From Dryocosmus kuriphilus (Eukaryota; Arthropoda; Insecta; Hymenoptera; Cynipidae), in contig CM076193.1 in assembly GCA_038277395.1 (NCBI GenBank), forward strand, positions 177,422,711 through 177,486,710: 64,000 nucleotides of DNA, given 5' to 3'. A program made the translations under genes and the position numbers. The notes under the pieces were generated by a model. It saw only the letters and a program-made list of their open reading frames with translations, had not been told where the DNA came from and ran no database searches. Each line of letters opens with the position of its first letter. The stretch's first letter is position 1. Below, one piece after another: positions 33,331 through 45,019 of this stretch.

Positions 33331-33889
33331 TCTAATTTCGTGGCATTCCTTAAGTGGAAACATTTAAGAGATTATTTTGAATGTCACCAAAGTAAGGTTA
33401 AATAAAGTTGTGTAAATAAATCTGGTATTTTTCCTTACTGAACAAGTACATGTAAATTTTTTATGTTGGTTGAGGTCACGTGATGTAGCCTATTAATAGG
33501 CTTCAGAATTTGCGTTCTGATTGCAGCACAAAAATTGGAAATGCTACACAATCGCATTATTATAATTATATTTTTCTCATCAACAATATGAATATCAACA
33601 ATAAATATCCCAATGACTTTTTTCGTGAATTTAAATGATATTTTAAAATTAAGAATGAAAATATTAGAAGGAATAATAAAGAATAATAGGGATTTTCAAA
33701 AAATTGTCTTAAAAACAAAAATGTGACACCTGGATATGTATGTGTTGCTTTGGAAGTAATTTCTGTGCTTCCTAGCATATTAACAAAATTAATTGAAAAT
33801 ATTTTTGTAAAAAGATAAAAAAACCAAAAATAATTATATTTTCAACAAAAAAAATTCTGCCCACTTCCTTAGGACATTCTAATCACGCG

Positions 33890-33985
33890 CTACGCTCGCA
33901 AGATTGAGCGCGCCTAGGGCGCGCGATATGGTGGTATTCTCGCTTCGCGCTCCGATATATTTGAACCTCGCGCTTCGCGCTCGGA
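33890..33985. repeat. GC-rich palindromic cluster, left end of giant fold-back
   Basis: GAGCGCGCCTAGGGCGCGC followed by repeats of CTCGCGCTTCGCGCTC, each a self-complementary word with a TTC centre. The mirror cluster is at 47284-47600, where the words occur as GAGCGCGAAGCGCGAG. Transcribed or single-stranded, each would fold on itself. Confidence 0.8.
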
Positions 33986-34459
33986 TATTTTTGGTTCTCG
34001 AAATTCGTGCTCAGTTACTTGGTTTTTTAAACTTTGAGAATACCTACTTTCAATGAAATTATTAAATTTGTATTTTGTTAAAAATTTGAAACAAAATTAT
34101 TTAACTTAAGGCTCTATCGGCCTTAAGGAATACATGCTCATCACGACACTCGAGCTTCGTGCTCAAAAGTCAACTTTTTTAAAAACCCATTGTCGATTAG
34201 TAAAGTTTTTTTGTGATTTTATAAATTTTAACAATGCAGGTTTTAGATTCTTAAAAGTAAAACGATGAGTCTTATCAAAAATAAGAAGGACAATTCTGCT
34301 TGTTTATATTTTCTCGTATCTCGCATAGCTTTGCTGCAAAGTGGATTTGTTTGTACTTAATAATATGTTTCACGAATAAATTAAAAAATACGCGTCTCTT
34401 TAAAAAAATTCTAGAGAGCAAATCTGTAGATCTTCTTGGCGGGAAATTGGAATTTTTTA

Positions 34460-34956
34460 TTTTTAGTAACGTTTTATCGATTAAAACAAGAACCGCGCAT
34501 TCTCTAATATATTACTTTACTCTAATTTCTACTATTTTCTGACAACCTCCTCCTCGGGCTCCTCCTATCTTCCTCTCCTCCTATCCTCCTCTCCTCGTAT
34601 CTTCCTCTACTCCTATCTTCCTCTCACCCTATCTTCATCTTTTTCTATCTTCCCCTCATCCTATCTTCCTCTCCTCCTATCTTCCTCACCTACTATCTTC
34701 CACCCCTTCTATCTTTCTCATTCTCCAATTGCCCCATCTTGAACTCTTCTTTCTGCAAATTAAAATAATTTTGTTAAAAATTCATTTTACGTTGAAAAAT
34801 AATCTTTTTTATTCAAGTGAACTATATGGTTTCTATTCTAAAATAAACTTTTTTTAAGTTAAAAATTGAACTATTTTGTTAAAAATTCATTTTTCTTAGT
34901 TAAAAATTAAATAAATTTTTAGTAACGCTTTATCGATTAAAACAAGAACCGCGCAT
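34460..34956 (+). repeat. Copy of 32511-32904 inserted with 41-bp flanking duplication
   Basis: The segment 34501-34915 matches 32511-32904. It is flanked by a 41-bp direct duplication of fold-back arm sequence, TTTTTAGTAACG...ACCGCGCAT, at 34460-34500 and 34916-34956 with one mismatch. The arm sequence continues uninterrupted on the right (TTTATCGAAAAATGG). Confidence 0.8.
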
Positions 34957-37900
34957 TTTATCGAAAAATGGTTAATACATGATTTGTAGATCTTTTCGAG
35001 CTGAGCAACTTTTTTTATTATTATTTCTTTCGTATCTTGAATATTTGGGCAAGAAGCCGCAGTTTTTCGTTTTTAATAACGTTTTCTTGATTGAAACAAA
35101 AACCGTGCTTTTTATAAAAAAAATGTTAGAAACAAAATTTGTAGATTTTTTGTAGTGAGTAATTTTACTTTTCACTGATTTTTTTGTATCTTGTATATTT
35201 TAGCCGGAAAATGGATTTTGTAATTTTGTGAAAACAGTTTTTGATAGACAAAGCCAGAAGCACTGGTCAAAAAACGCTGGTTAGCAAACCTGTTCTTTCT
35301 TTTTACGCCTTAAAGAAATGTGCCAAAGCGCAATCCAATATGATGACTTTTTCAAAAGATATCGCCTTAACAGGCAACACGATACCGACAACGATGAGAG
35401 CAGACAGACAAACACTGTCGTAAAAAACGTTTTTTCTCATTTAGGGCGTCTCAAAACGTGGAGATTTAATGAAAATAGGGGGGCTCAAATTTTACATAAA
35501 CATAATACTTTTCTCTCATGTGAGTGTAAAAATTGCATTTCTCAACCAAACTATGTAAAAACTTAAGAAATTCACGTTTTTGATATACTTTAATCGACTG
35601 GTAAGCGTGGGAAACATGATGAGAATGCGCCTGAGTAGCGGGCAGATTTTTCAGTAAGTTTTAATAACTTTCTATTAGCTTTATGGTCGTGTGTTTTTTA
35701 ATTAAGACAACTGTTATAAGTTTCATGTTTAAACTATGCGTTCAATCGAAGAATACTTTAAAGGAAATTTGTAGATCTTTTTAAGAAGAACAATTCTGCT
35801 TGTTAATATTTTCTCGTCTCCCGCATAATTTTGCTAAAAAGTGGATTTGTTTCTATTTAATAACATATTTCGCGAATAACTGAAAAACTCAGCGTCTGTT
35901 CAAAAAAATTAATGCAAAGAAATGCGTAGACCTGTTTAAGGTAAACAACTTTGATTATCATCATTTTTTCGTATCCTGTATAGTTTGGCGGAAAATTTAA
36001 ATTCTTGATATTTAATAACATTCTCTCGATTAAAACAAAAACCATGCATTTTATCGAAAAGTGGATAAAAAGAATTTGTAGATCCTTTCGAGCAGAAAAA
36101 CTTTGTTTATTATTATTTTTTTCGCACCTTGAATATTCGGGGAAGAAACCACAGTTTTTTGTTTTTAACGTTTTCTCGTTTAAAACAAAAACCGAGCTTT
36201 TAGTCAAAAAATGGTTGAGAGAAAATTTTCAGATTTTTTCAAGGTGAACAATTTTAATATCAACTGTTTTTTTTTTTGTATCTTGCATATTTTAGCCGGA
36301 AAATGGATTTTGTAATTTTGTGAAAACAGTTTTTGATGAAAAAAGCCAGAAGCACTGGTCAAAAAACATTGGTTAACGAACCTGTTCTTTCTTTTTACGC
36401 CTTAAAGAAATGTGCCAAAGCGCAATCCAATATGATGATTTTTTCAAAAGATATCGCCTTAATAGGCGACACGATAACGACAACCATGACAGCAGACAGA
36501 AAAACACTGTCGTGGAAACCATTTTTTCTCATTTAGGGCGTCTCAAAACGTGGAGATTTGATGAAAATAGGGGGGCTTAAATTTTACATAAACATAATAC
36601 TTTCTTTGATGTGAATGTAAAAATTGCATTTTTCAACCAAACTATAAAAAAATTAAGAAATTCACGTTTTTGATATACTTTAATCGACTGGTAAGCGTGA
36701 GAAACGTGATAAAAATGCGGCTGAGTAGCTGGCAGATTTTTCAGTAAGTTTTAATAACTTTCTATTAGCTTTATGGTAGTGTATTTTTTGACTAAAGCAA
36801 CTATTATACATTTTATGTATAAACTATGCGTTGAATCGAAAAACTGTTGCAAGGAAATTTGTAAACCTTTTTAAGAAGAACAATTCTGCTTGTTAATATT
36901 TTCTCGTCTCCTGCATTGTTTTGCTAAAAAGTGGATTTGTTTCTATTTAATAACATATTTCGCGAATAACTGAAAAACTCAGCGTCTGTTCAAAAAAATT
37001 AATGCGAGGAAATGTGTGGAATGTGTATTCTTTTCGACTCTTGAAAATTCGGGGAAGAAACCACAGTTTTCTCGTTTAAAACAAAAACCGAGCTTTTAGT
37101 CAAAAAATGGTTGAGAGAAAATTTGCAGATTTTTTCGAGGTGAAAAATTTTACTATCAACTGTTTTTTTTATCTTGCATATCTTAGCCGGAAAATGGATT
37201 TCCGAATTTCTTCAAAACCGTCTTTGATAAATAAGACCATAATCGTTGGTCAAAAAGCGCTGGTTAAGGAACTCGTCCTTTCTTTTCACGCCTGAAAGAA
37301 ATGTGCCAAAGCGCAATCCACTCTGATGAATATTTCAAAAGTCATCGCGATAACAGACGCCGAAAAAGACAACGACAACGGCGACAACAACAACAGACAG
37401 ACACCATCGTAAAAATCGTTTTTTCTCACACAGGGCGTCTCAAAACGTGGAGATTTGATGAAAACTGAGGGGGTTAAATTTTACACAAATCTAACCCCTT
37501 CTCTGACGAGAATGTAAAAACTGCACTTTTCAACCAAAGTATGTAGAAAATTAAGAAATTCACGTTTTTGATACACTTTAATCGACTGGTAAGCGTGAGA
37601 AACATGATGAGAATGCGTCTGAGTAGCGGGCAGATTTTCAGTAACTTTTAATAACCTTCTATTAACTTTATGATCGTGTGTTTTTTTATTAAAACAACTG
37701 TTATACGTTTCATGTTTAAACTATGCGTTGAATAGAAAAATATTTTTAAGGAAATTTGTAGATCTTTTTAGTATGAACAATTCTGTTTGTTAACATTTTC
37801 TCGCCTCTGGCATAGTTTTTCTGAAAAGTGGATTTGTTTTTATTTAATAACACGTTTCGCGAATAACTGAGAAAGTACGCGTATGTTCAAAAAAAGGATT

Positions 37901-39330
37901 GGGGGAAAATATGTAGCCCTTCTTGAGGTGAACAACCTTGTTTATTATCTTTTTTTCGTATCTTGCATATTTTGGTGGAAAATTTGAATTTTTAATTTTT
38001 AATAACGTTTTTCTCGAATGAAACGAAAACCATGCACTTCATCGAAAATTGGTTTGTACAAAATTCGTAGACGTTTTCGTGCAGAAGAACTCTGTTCATT
38101 GTAATTTTTTTCTTATCTTGAATATTTGGGCAAGAAACCACAGTTTTTGGTTTTTAATAACGTTTTCTCGTTTAAAACAAAATCCGCGCTTTTATGAAAA
38201 AATGGTTAAAACCAAATTTGTAGATTTTTTCGAGGTGAACAATTTTACTATCAACTGTTTTTTTGTATCTTGCATATTTTAGCCGGAAAATGGATCTCCG
38301 AATTTCGTTTAAAGCCGTTTTTGATGGATAAAACCATAATCATTGGTCAAAAACCGCTGCTTAACTAACTCATCCTTTCTTTTTACGCTTTAAAAAAATT
38401 TCGAAAGCGCAATCCAATCCGAACAGTTTTTCAAAAGTTATCGCGGTAGCAAACGCCGACGCCGACGACGACGACAACGACAACGCCAACGACACCAACA
38501 ACAACAGACAGACAGACACGGTCGTGAAAACCGTTTTTTCTCAATCAGGGCGTCTCAAAACGTGCACATTTGATGAAAACTGCGAGGGTAATATTTTACA
38601 TAAATTTAATAACTTCTCTGATGATAATGTAAAAATTGCATTTTTCAACCAAACTATGTAAAAAATTAAGAAAGTTACATCCTTGATATACTTTAATCGA
38701 CTGGTAAGCGTGAGAAACATGATGAGAATGCGTCTGAGTAGCGGGCAGATTTTTTAGTAACTTTTAATAACCTTCCATAAATTTTATGTTCGTGTGTTTT
38801 TTTTATCGAAACAACTTTTATACGTTTCATGTATAAACTGTCCATTGAAACGGAAAATAGTTTTAAGGAAATTTGTAGAACTTTTCAGGATAAACAATTC
38901 TGCTTGTCAACATTTTCTCGTCTCTCGCATAGTTTTGCTGAAAAGTGGATTTGCTTGTATTTAATAACATATTTCGCGAATAACTGAAAAACTACGCGTA
39001 TGTTCAAAAAAAGGATCGGCGGTAAATATGTAGCACTTTTTGAGTTAAACAACCTTGTTTTTTATCTTTTTTTCGCATCTTGCATAGTTTGGCGGAAAAT
39101 TTGAATTTTTGATTTTTAATAACGTTTTCTCGATTAAAACCAAAACCATGCACTTTATCGAAAAATGGTTAATACAAAATTTGTAGATATTTTCGAGCTG
39201 AATGTCTCTGCTCATTATCATTTTTTCGTATCTTGAATTTTTGGGCAAGGAACTACAGTTTCTTGTTTTTAATAATATTTTCTCGTTTAAAGCAAAAACC
39301 GTGCTTTTTGTCAAAAAATGGTCAAACACA
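34916..39330 (+). repeat. Tandem units (~0.9-1.1 kb) of the giant fold-back left arm
   Basis: The landmark TAATCGACTGGTAAGCGTG occurs at 35591, 36681, 37579 and 38692, so unit lengths are about 1090, 898 and 1113 bp. Each unit also has the words GGGCGTCTCAAAACGTG, a GAC/AAC trinucleotide run with CAGACAGACA (longest at 38455-38520) and 'tttgtagatcttttcgag'. Reverse-complement units occupy 45040-47170 (landmark at 45915 and 46452). Apparent ORFs here are repeat translations with no conserved frame between units. Confidence 0.8.
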
Positions 39331-40797
39331 AAAGTATGGAAACGCCTGAATAACTCATCAGGAATGAATTTTATTTGAAAAATTTTAAACAAAAAGTTTC
39401 AGGATTTTTCCCTGGATATTCAAAGGCGACCTCGATTTGACCTTGAACATGAACTTGAAGGTTATATCAAGGCCAAATTCAATTTTTGTATGGGAAACCC
39501 CATTTTTTATTGCGGATTTGGAAAGAGCAGGAAATTTTACGTTCAATTATCACCTTGAACATTTCCTTGACCATGACGTTCAAGTTCATTGCAAGGTCAA
39601 ACTAGTTTTTTCAAATGGGAACCCGTTCCAATTTTTTAAATGCGAAGCTAAATCTTTTATTGTGGATCTGGAAAGAGCAAGAAATTTTACGTTCAAGTAT
39701 GACCTTGACCTGTCCTTGACCATTACGTTCAAGGTCATTCCAAGGTCACACTTGTTTTTTCAAAATGGGAACCCACATTTTTTAGTGCGGATTTGGAAAT
39801 AGCGGGAAATTTTACCTTCAGGTGTGACTTTATCCATAATCATGCTCTTGGCCTTGAACCAGGCTTTCGAGATTTTTTAAAAGATTTTTTGAAGAATTTT
39901 GAAAAACTACAGCCACTGTAGGTTACATCCTAGCGATCCCTCATATTTTTGAAGATTCTTACTAGTCCCAGTTTTACACCAAACTTGGCGCAAATTGGTT
40001 CATTTTTTGAAAATCTTGTCCGCCATTTTGGATCCGCTATTTTGGATTAATAATTTTCAAAAACTATTTTCAGATGGCGGACAAGATTTTCAAAAAATGA
40101 ACCAATTTACGCCAAATTTGGTGTAAAACTTGGACTAATAAGAATTGTCCAAAGTCTGACTGGGATCGCTAGGAGTTGTTCTACAGTGGCAGGAATTTTT
40201 CAAGATTCTTGAAAAAATCTTTCGAAAATGACCTTGAAGGCCTGGTTCAAGCCCGAGAGCATGATTATGGATAAAGTCATACTTGAAGGTAAAATTTTCT
40301 GCTCTTTCCAAATCCGCAATAAAAAATGGGGGTTGCCATTTGAAGAAACAAGTGTGCTCTTGGAATGACCTTGAACTTCACGGTCAAGGTTAAACATGAA
40401 GATACAGTTTCCTGTTTTTCTACACCCACAATGAAAAATAGGGGTTCCCATTTGAAAAAAACAAGCTAGACCTTGGAATGACCTTGAAGCTCATGGTCAA
40501 GGTCATGACTAAGGATAAGCTTGTAGATAAAATTTCCTGCTATTTCCACATCCACAATGAAAAATAGAGGTTCCCATTTGAAAAAACAAGCTTGACCTGT
40601 GAATGACCTTGAAGGTCACGGTCAAGGACATGGTTAAGGTCATACTTGAACGTAAAGTTTCCTGCTCTTTCCAAATCTGCAATAAAAAATGGGGTTTCCG
40701 ATTTAAGAAATTTAATTTGACCTTGATATCACCCGCAAGGTCATGGCCAAGGTCAAACGGAGGACGCCATTGAATAGCCAGGGAAAAATCCTGAAAT
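39328..40797. mobile_element. Fold-back element copy 2, arms rich in TCAAGGTCA
   Basis: Left arm 39401-39990 and right arm 40080-40797 are inverted copies (GTTTCAGGATTTTTCCCTGG on the left at about 39400 against CCAGGGAAAAATCCTGAAAT at the right end). The loop is about 90 bp and symmetrical, with GGCGGACAAGATTTTC on both sides. The left end carries the same CACAAAAGTATGGAAACGCC as copy 1. The arms hold more than a dozen TGACCTTGA/TCAAGGTCA words. It is inserted at the right-hand edge of the giant fold-back's tandem units and is noncoding. Confidence 0.75.
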
Positions 40798-40829
40798 AGA
40801 TTATATATCTTTATTAATAATATATATAT

Positions 40830-42600
40830 TTAGTTTTTCGATGGAATAAATTATTAAGAAACACGTAAAGAAATCAACTATTTTTGGTTTAAAAAGAATC
40901 TTTTCTGGTTCAAATGTCATTTCTTTTATTAATAGTTAAAAAATCGTATTCCTAGATTTCAAATTCAAGGATTTGGTTGAAAATTTATGACATTTTTGGT
41001 TAGAACAGGATTTTATTTGTTGAAAATTCACCTGCTTGGTTGAAAGTTAAAATATTTTTTATTGAAAGTATATATTTTCTTTGAAAATGTCACTATTCCA
41101 CAATTTTGTTAAAAACCTATATTTTTTAAAATTTATTTATTAGCGGTAAATAGTCTAGTCTACTTTATTTATTTATTAGCGTTGAAAATTCACCTTTTTG
41201 GATGTAAATTGGATTGTTTTTTTTTGAAAATTTTTTTTTTTTTTTTTTTGCGTTCATATTTCAACTATTTTTGTTTGAAAAATAATCTTTTCTCCGCTCA
41301 AAAGTCAACTATAACATTTTTAATAGAGAATTCATCTTTAATGGTGAAAATTAAACAATTTTTTGTTGGAAGTTTTTTTTGTTTTGTTCAAAAATTCCTT
41401 ATTTTTAGGTTGATGACTCACCAACCATTTTTAGTTGACAAAAATAATTTTTTTCGGCTCAAATGCCAATTATTACATTTCAGGCTTAGAATTCACATTT
41501 TTTGGTTCAAAATTAATTCTTGTAGATGAAAAATACTATTTTATTGTAAATTCAACAATTTAAAAAAAAATTAATTTCTGCTTCATAATCATTTTTTGAA
41601 ATTCATCATTCTTAGGTGTAAATTCAGCTGTTTTATTGGACATTCATTTTTTTGGGCTGATAAAAAGTCAACTAACTTTGTTCAGAAAATACTTTTCTTT
41701 CTTCAGAATTCATCTATAAGTTTTGTTATAGAGTAAAAATATCTATTGGTTGAAAATGCAACTCTTGCATTTTTGGTCAAAACTTATTGTTGTTTGTCTT
41801 GCTTTACAATTCAACCACTTTTCTTAAGATTGGCCTTATTCAGAAATTATACTATTCCGTTGAGAATTATTTTTTTTGTCGAAACTTTAACTATATTTAA
41901 TTAAAAATGAATTTTTTTCGTTGAAAATATGATTTTATTTATGGAAAATAAAAATATTTTTGTTGAAAGTTAATTCTTGCTTGATAATTTAACTATTTTT
42001 TTCAAAATATTATTCTTTTTTTGTTAAAAATTTAGCTATTGAATTTTTTGATTAAACTTTTATTATGACTAAAAATTCCATTATAAAATTTTTTGTGGCG
42101 AATTCATCCTTCTTAGCCGAACATTTACCTATTTTTTTTTTAATCCAATTATTTTGTTAACATTTTTTCTTCTTTTCAAAAATCAAGTTTTTTGGTTGAA
42201 AATCAATTTTTTGGTTGTTGAAAATTCATGTCATGTGTGGAATACCAACTGTTTGATTAAAGATGTCTTCTTTTAGGTTGATAATTTAACTATTGTGTTA
42301 AAGATTTAAGTTTTCAGTTAAAAATAAAAGTAACATCGTTAGAAAATAATCTCTTGATCTTGAAAATTTAAATATTTTTTATTAAAAAGTTATTTTTTTC
42401 TTGGAAAGTATACTCTTTTTTTTGAGAAATTCAAATATATTGGCTAAAAGTTAATTTTTTTGTTGAAAATTCAACTACTATCGGTAAAAAAAAATTTTTA
42501 ATTTGACAAGTTTTGTTTTTTAAATTCAACAATTTTTCCAAAAATTCACCTTTGTTTGAAAAATCATATATTTTGGTCAAAAATGAAACTTTAAGGCTTC
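40830..42600 (+). repeat. 'gttgaaaattcatctttt' minisatellite block 2
   Basis: Degenerate units with alternating 'caactattttt' and 'gttgaaaattcatc' words. The later part, 41938-42605, is paralogous to 43558-44510. The 115-codon frame at 41182-41529 is a translation of the repeat, not a gene. Confidence 0.75.
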
Positions 42601-43194
42601 TAGGATGGGGCCTAAAATTTAAAAAAAGTCCTTAAGCAATTTATGGAATTTTATGGAGCTTCTTCTAAATAATTTTTTGTGAAATTTTCATAAATTTTGA
42701 AAATTTTGTCATTATTTATTTTATAATCAATTAATAAATAATTAAGTTTTTTATATTTTAATTCAGTGTTTATTTTCGTCAATTCTAAATATCGACAATT
42801 TTAAATTTTGAATATTTTAAATTTCGGGAATTTAAGAATTTGGGGCAAATTAATTATTCCTTAGCTTTATAATTCGTTAATAGTGTTATTTGCAAATTTT
42901 ATATTTCGGTAAATTTTAATTTCGCATGCTTTTAAATTCGTTATTTCCATAATTCGAGATTTTTGTCTTTCAATTATTAAAAATTTTGATTATATTGTAA
43001 AATTCGGAAAGTTTTATAATTCGTCAATTCCCATTTTCGGCAATTTTCGTTTCGTTAATTTGTGTTTTAGGTATTTATTTTTTAAAATTTTTTTATTGAT
43101 CCTACGAATTCATTGTAGTCAATTCTAAATATTGACAACTTTGAATGTTGACAATTTTGATTTGTTAACTTTCTACAAAGATAACGAAATTTCT

Positions 43195-43565
43195 GAATTT
43201 CTATTACCTTAAAATAACAAAACTGCGAATTTATATTTTAAAATAATAAATCACGAATTTCCACAAAAAAACAACGAAAATATCAAATTGCTGCAAAAAT
43301 TTAAAAAGGGCCGAATTTCTAAAAAAAGAACGTATTTTTCAAATTTATTTTGTCCATAAATAACAAAAATTGTGAGTTTATATTTTTATGAAAGAAATCA
43401 CGAATTTCTAGAAAAAATTACGAAAATGACAAATTCCTGCAAAAATTAAAAGAGCGCCGAATTTCTAAAAAAAAAAAAACATATAGTACAAACTTATTTT
43501 ATCTAAAAATAACAAAATTATGAATTTATATTTTTAAAAAGGTATCACGAATTTTCTTTATGGAA
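43195..43565 (+). repeat. ~148-bp tandem repeat, about 2.5 copies
   Basis: Copies at 43213, 43358 and 43507 each read 'aataacaaaa...gaatttatattt...atcacgaatttc', then (first two) 'caaattcctgcaaaaatt...gccgaatttct'. The third is cut at about 43560 by the minisatellite. The surrounding 42600-43195 is AT-rich sequence with diffuse 'ttcgtcaattttcg' words and no gene. Confidence 0.7.
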
Positions 43566-43996
43566 AATTAAAATATTTTCTTTGAAAGTTTATTACTTTG
43601 CTTGATAATTTAACTATCATTTTCGAAAAATTATTATTTTTTTTGTGAAGAATTGAGCTATCGCATTTTGCTTTTAAACTTTTTTATGTTTAAAAATTCC
43701 ATTACAAAATTTTTGGTTGAGAACTTACCTTTTTAGTTGAAAATTTACCTATTTTTCTTAAGTTCAACTATTTTGTTAAAATTTTATCTTTGGTTCAAAT
43801 ATAATTTTTTTTGGTTGAAAACCAATTTTTTTGTTGAAAATTCGTGCCTTGTGTAGAATACCAACTGCTTAATTGAAAATTTCTTCTCTTGGGTTGACAA
43901 TTTATTGTTGTTTTAAATATTTGTATTTTTCATTAAAAAATAAAATTACACCGATGGAAGATAATCTTTCGATGTTGAAAGTATAAATATTTTTTT

Positions 43997-44277
43997 TAAT
44001 ATTAAGCTATTATCGACCAGTATAATTAATTAGTTAGTTAAAGATGTTAAATTTATTTCGACTACTGGTCTAAATAATCTTTTAGAGAAAAGAGGAAAAA
44101 TATACCTTGGCCCGGATTTGAACCGGGAACGCCGGGAAGCCTCGGTGGCGTAATTAGGAAATGCTCCACCCGTGAATAGTGGCGCTCCCGGTTCAAATCT
44201 GGGCCGAGGTAGATTTTTTCTCGTTTCTCTAAAAAATGATTTGTACAAGCAATCGATTTTGATTTAACATCTTTAAT
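43997..44277. mobile_element. Palindromic MITE-like insertion with tRNA-like core
   Basis: About 280 bp with imperfect inverted halves: AAAGATGTTAAAT...TCGA at 44040 against GATTTAACATCTTT at 44261, and the tRNA-like T arm on both strands (CCCGGATTTGAACCGGGA at 44110, CCCGGTTCAAATCTGGG at 44188). 'aaatattttt' occurs on both flanks (about 43985 and 44278), a probable target duplication. The paralogous segment at about 42380 lacks the insertion, giving an empty site. Confidence 0.7.
44139..44211 (+). tRNA. tRNA-like sequence (pseudo-tRNA), anticodon unclear
   Basis: The 73 nt fold as a tRNA: acceptor GCCTCGG/CCGAGGT (7 pairs including one G-U), D arm GCGT/ATGC with a GG-containing loop, anticodon stem CCAC/GTGG with a C-A mismatch closing a 7-nt loop CGTGAAT, and T arm with GGTTCAAATC. 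The residue at position 33 is G, not the usual U, and the anticodon (nominally UGA) is therefore suspect. It lies in a palindromic insertion, so it is more likely a tRNA-derived mobile sequence than a working gene. Confidence 0.4.
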
Positions 44278-45019
44278 AAATATTTTTATTTAAAAATAAT
44301 ATTTTTCTTTGAAAGTGTAACCTCTTTGATGAAAAATTCAAATATTTTGATTAAAAGTTCTTTTTTTTTTTGAAAATTCAACAGTTTTGGTTGAAAATTA
44401 ATCCTTTTTTTTCAAAATTTAACAGCTTTTGTTTTTAATTCAACAATTTTGACAAAAATTCACCTTTGGTTGAAGGATCATACATTTTGGTCAAAAATGA
44501 AAATGTTCGGCTGAAAACTATTTTCTTTTGTTTAAAAATTCATCTTGTGTGGAAATGCAACTCTTTAATTTAAAATCTCTTTTTGGTTTCTACAATTTCA
44601 CTATTTTCTAAAAGCTGCTCTTTTTCAGTTAAAAATTAAACTATGCCGTTGAAAATTAAACCTTTTGTTATTGAAAATATAATTATTTGTCGTATTAAAT
44701 AATCTTTTTTGTTCAAAATATGAATATTCTATTTTTGTCGAGAGTTTATCATCTTCAGTTGAAAATATAACTACTTTTTGTTTCTGTAAATTAAACAATT
44801 TTATTAAAAATTCATCTTTCGTTAAAAACTCACGTTTTTGGGTTAAAAATTAAATTGTTTGTTTTGAACATAATTTTTTTGTATTTGAAAAATAATCTTT
44901 CATTCGAAGGTAACTTATTATTGAATTTTTTTTTTGGTTTTATATTCAGCCATATTTTGGACCATATCATATTTTTTTGTTCAAGTCAATAATAACATTT
45001 TCGTTTGAAAACTTATATT

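Larger units (their letters stand above)
43558..45010 (+). repeat. Minisatellite block 3, paralogous to 41938-42605
   Basis: 43558-43995 aligns with 41938-42380, and 44285-44510 with 42385-42605, in the same order and orientation. The only large difference is the tRNA-like insertion between them. Confidence 0.7.

Noticed and set aside
35241..38282. Several frames of 60-116 codons with shared words (GQKTLV, ALKKCAKAQSNMM)
   Set aside because: The words recur because the underlying 1-kb unit is tandemly repeated. Frames differ in length and are open on both strands, so coding is not supported.
44030..44248. 72-codon minus-strand frame with RPRFEPGAPLFTGG and PNYATEASR
   Set aside because: It is the translation of the tRNA-like palindromic insertion. 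Such frames arise wherever tRNA-type T-arm sequence is translated.
32750..45010. Regular short repeats that might suggest a CRISPR-like array
   Set aside because: Units are degenerate, without constant repeats or unique spacers of fixed length, and the context is a eukaryotic minisatellite.
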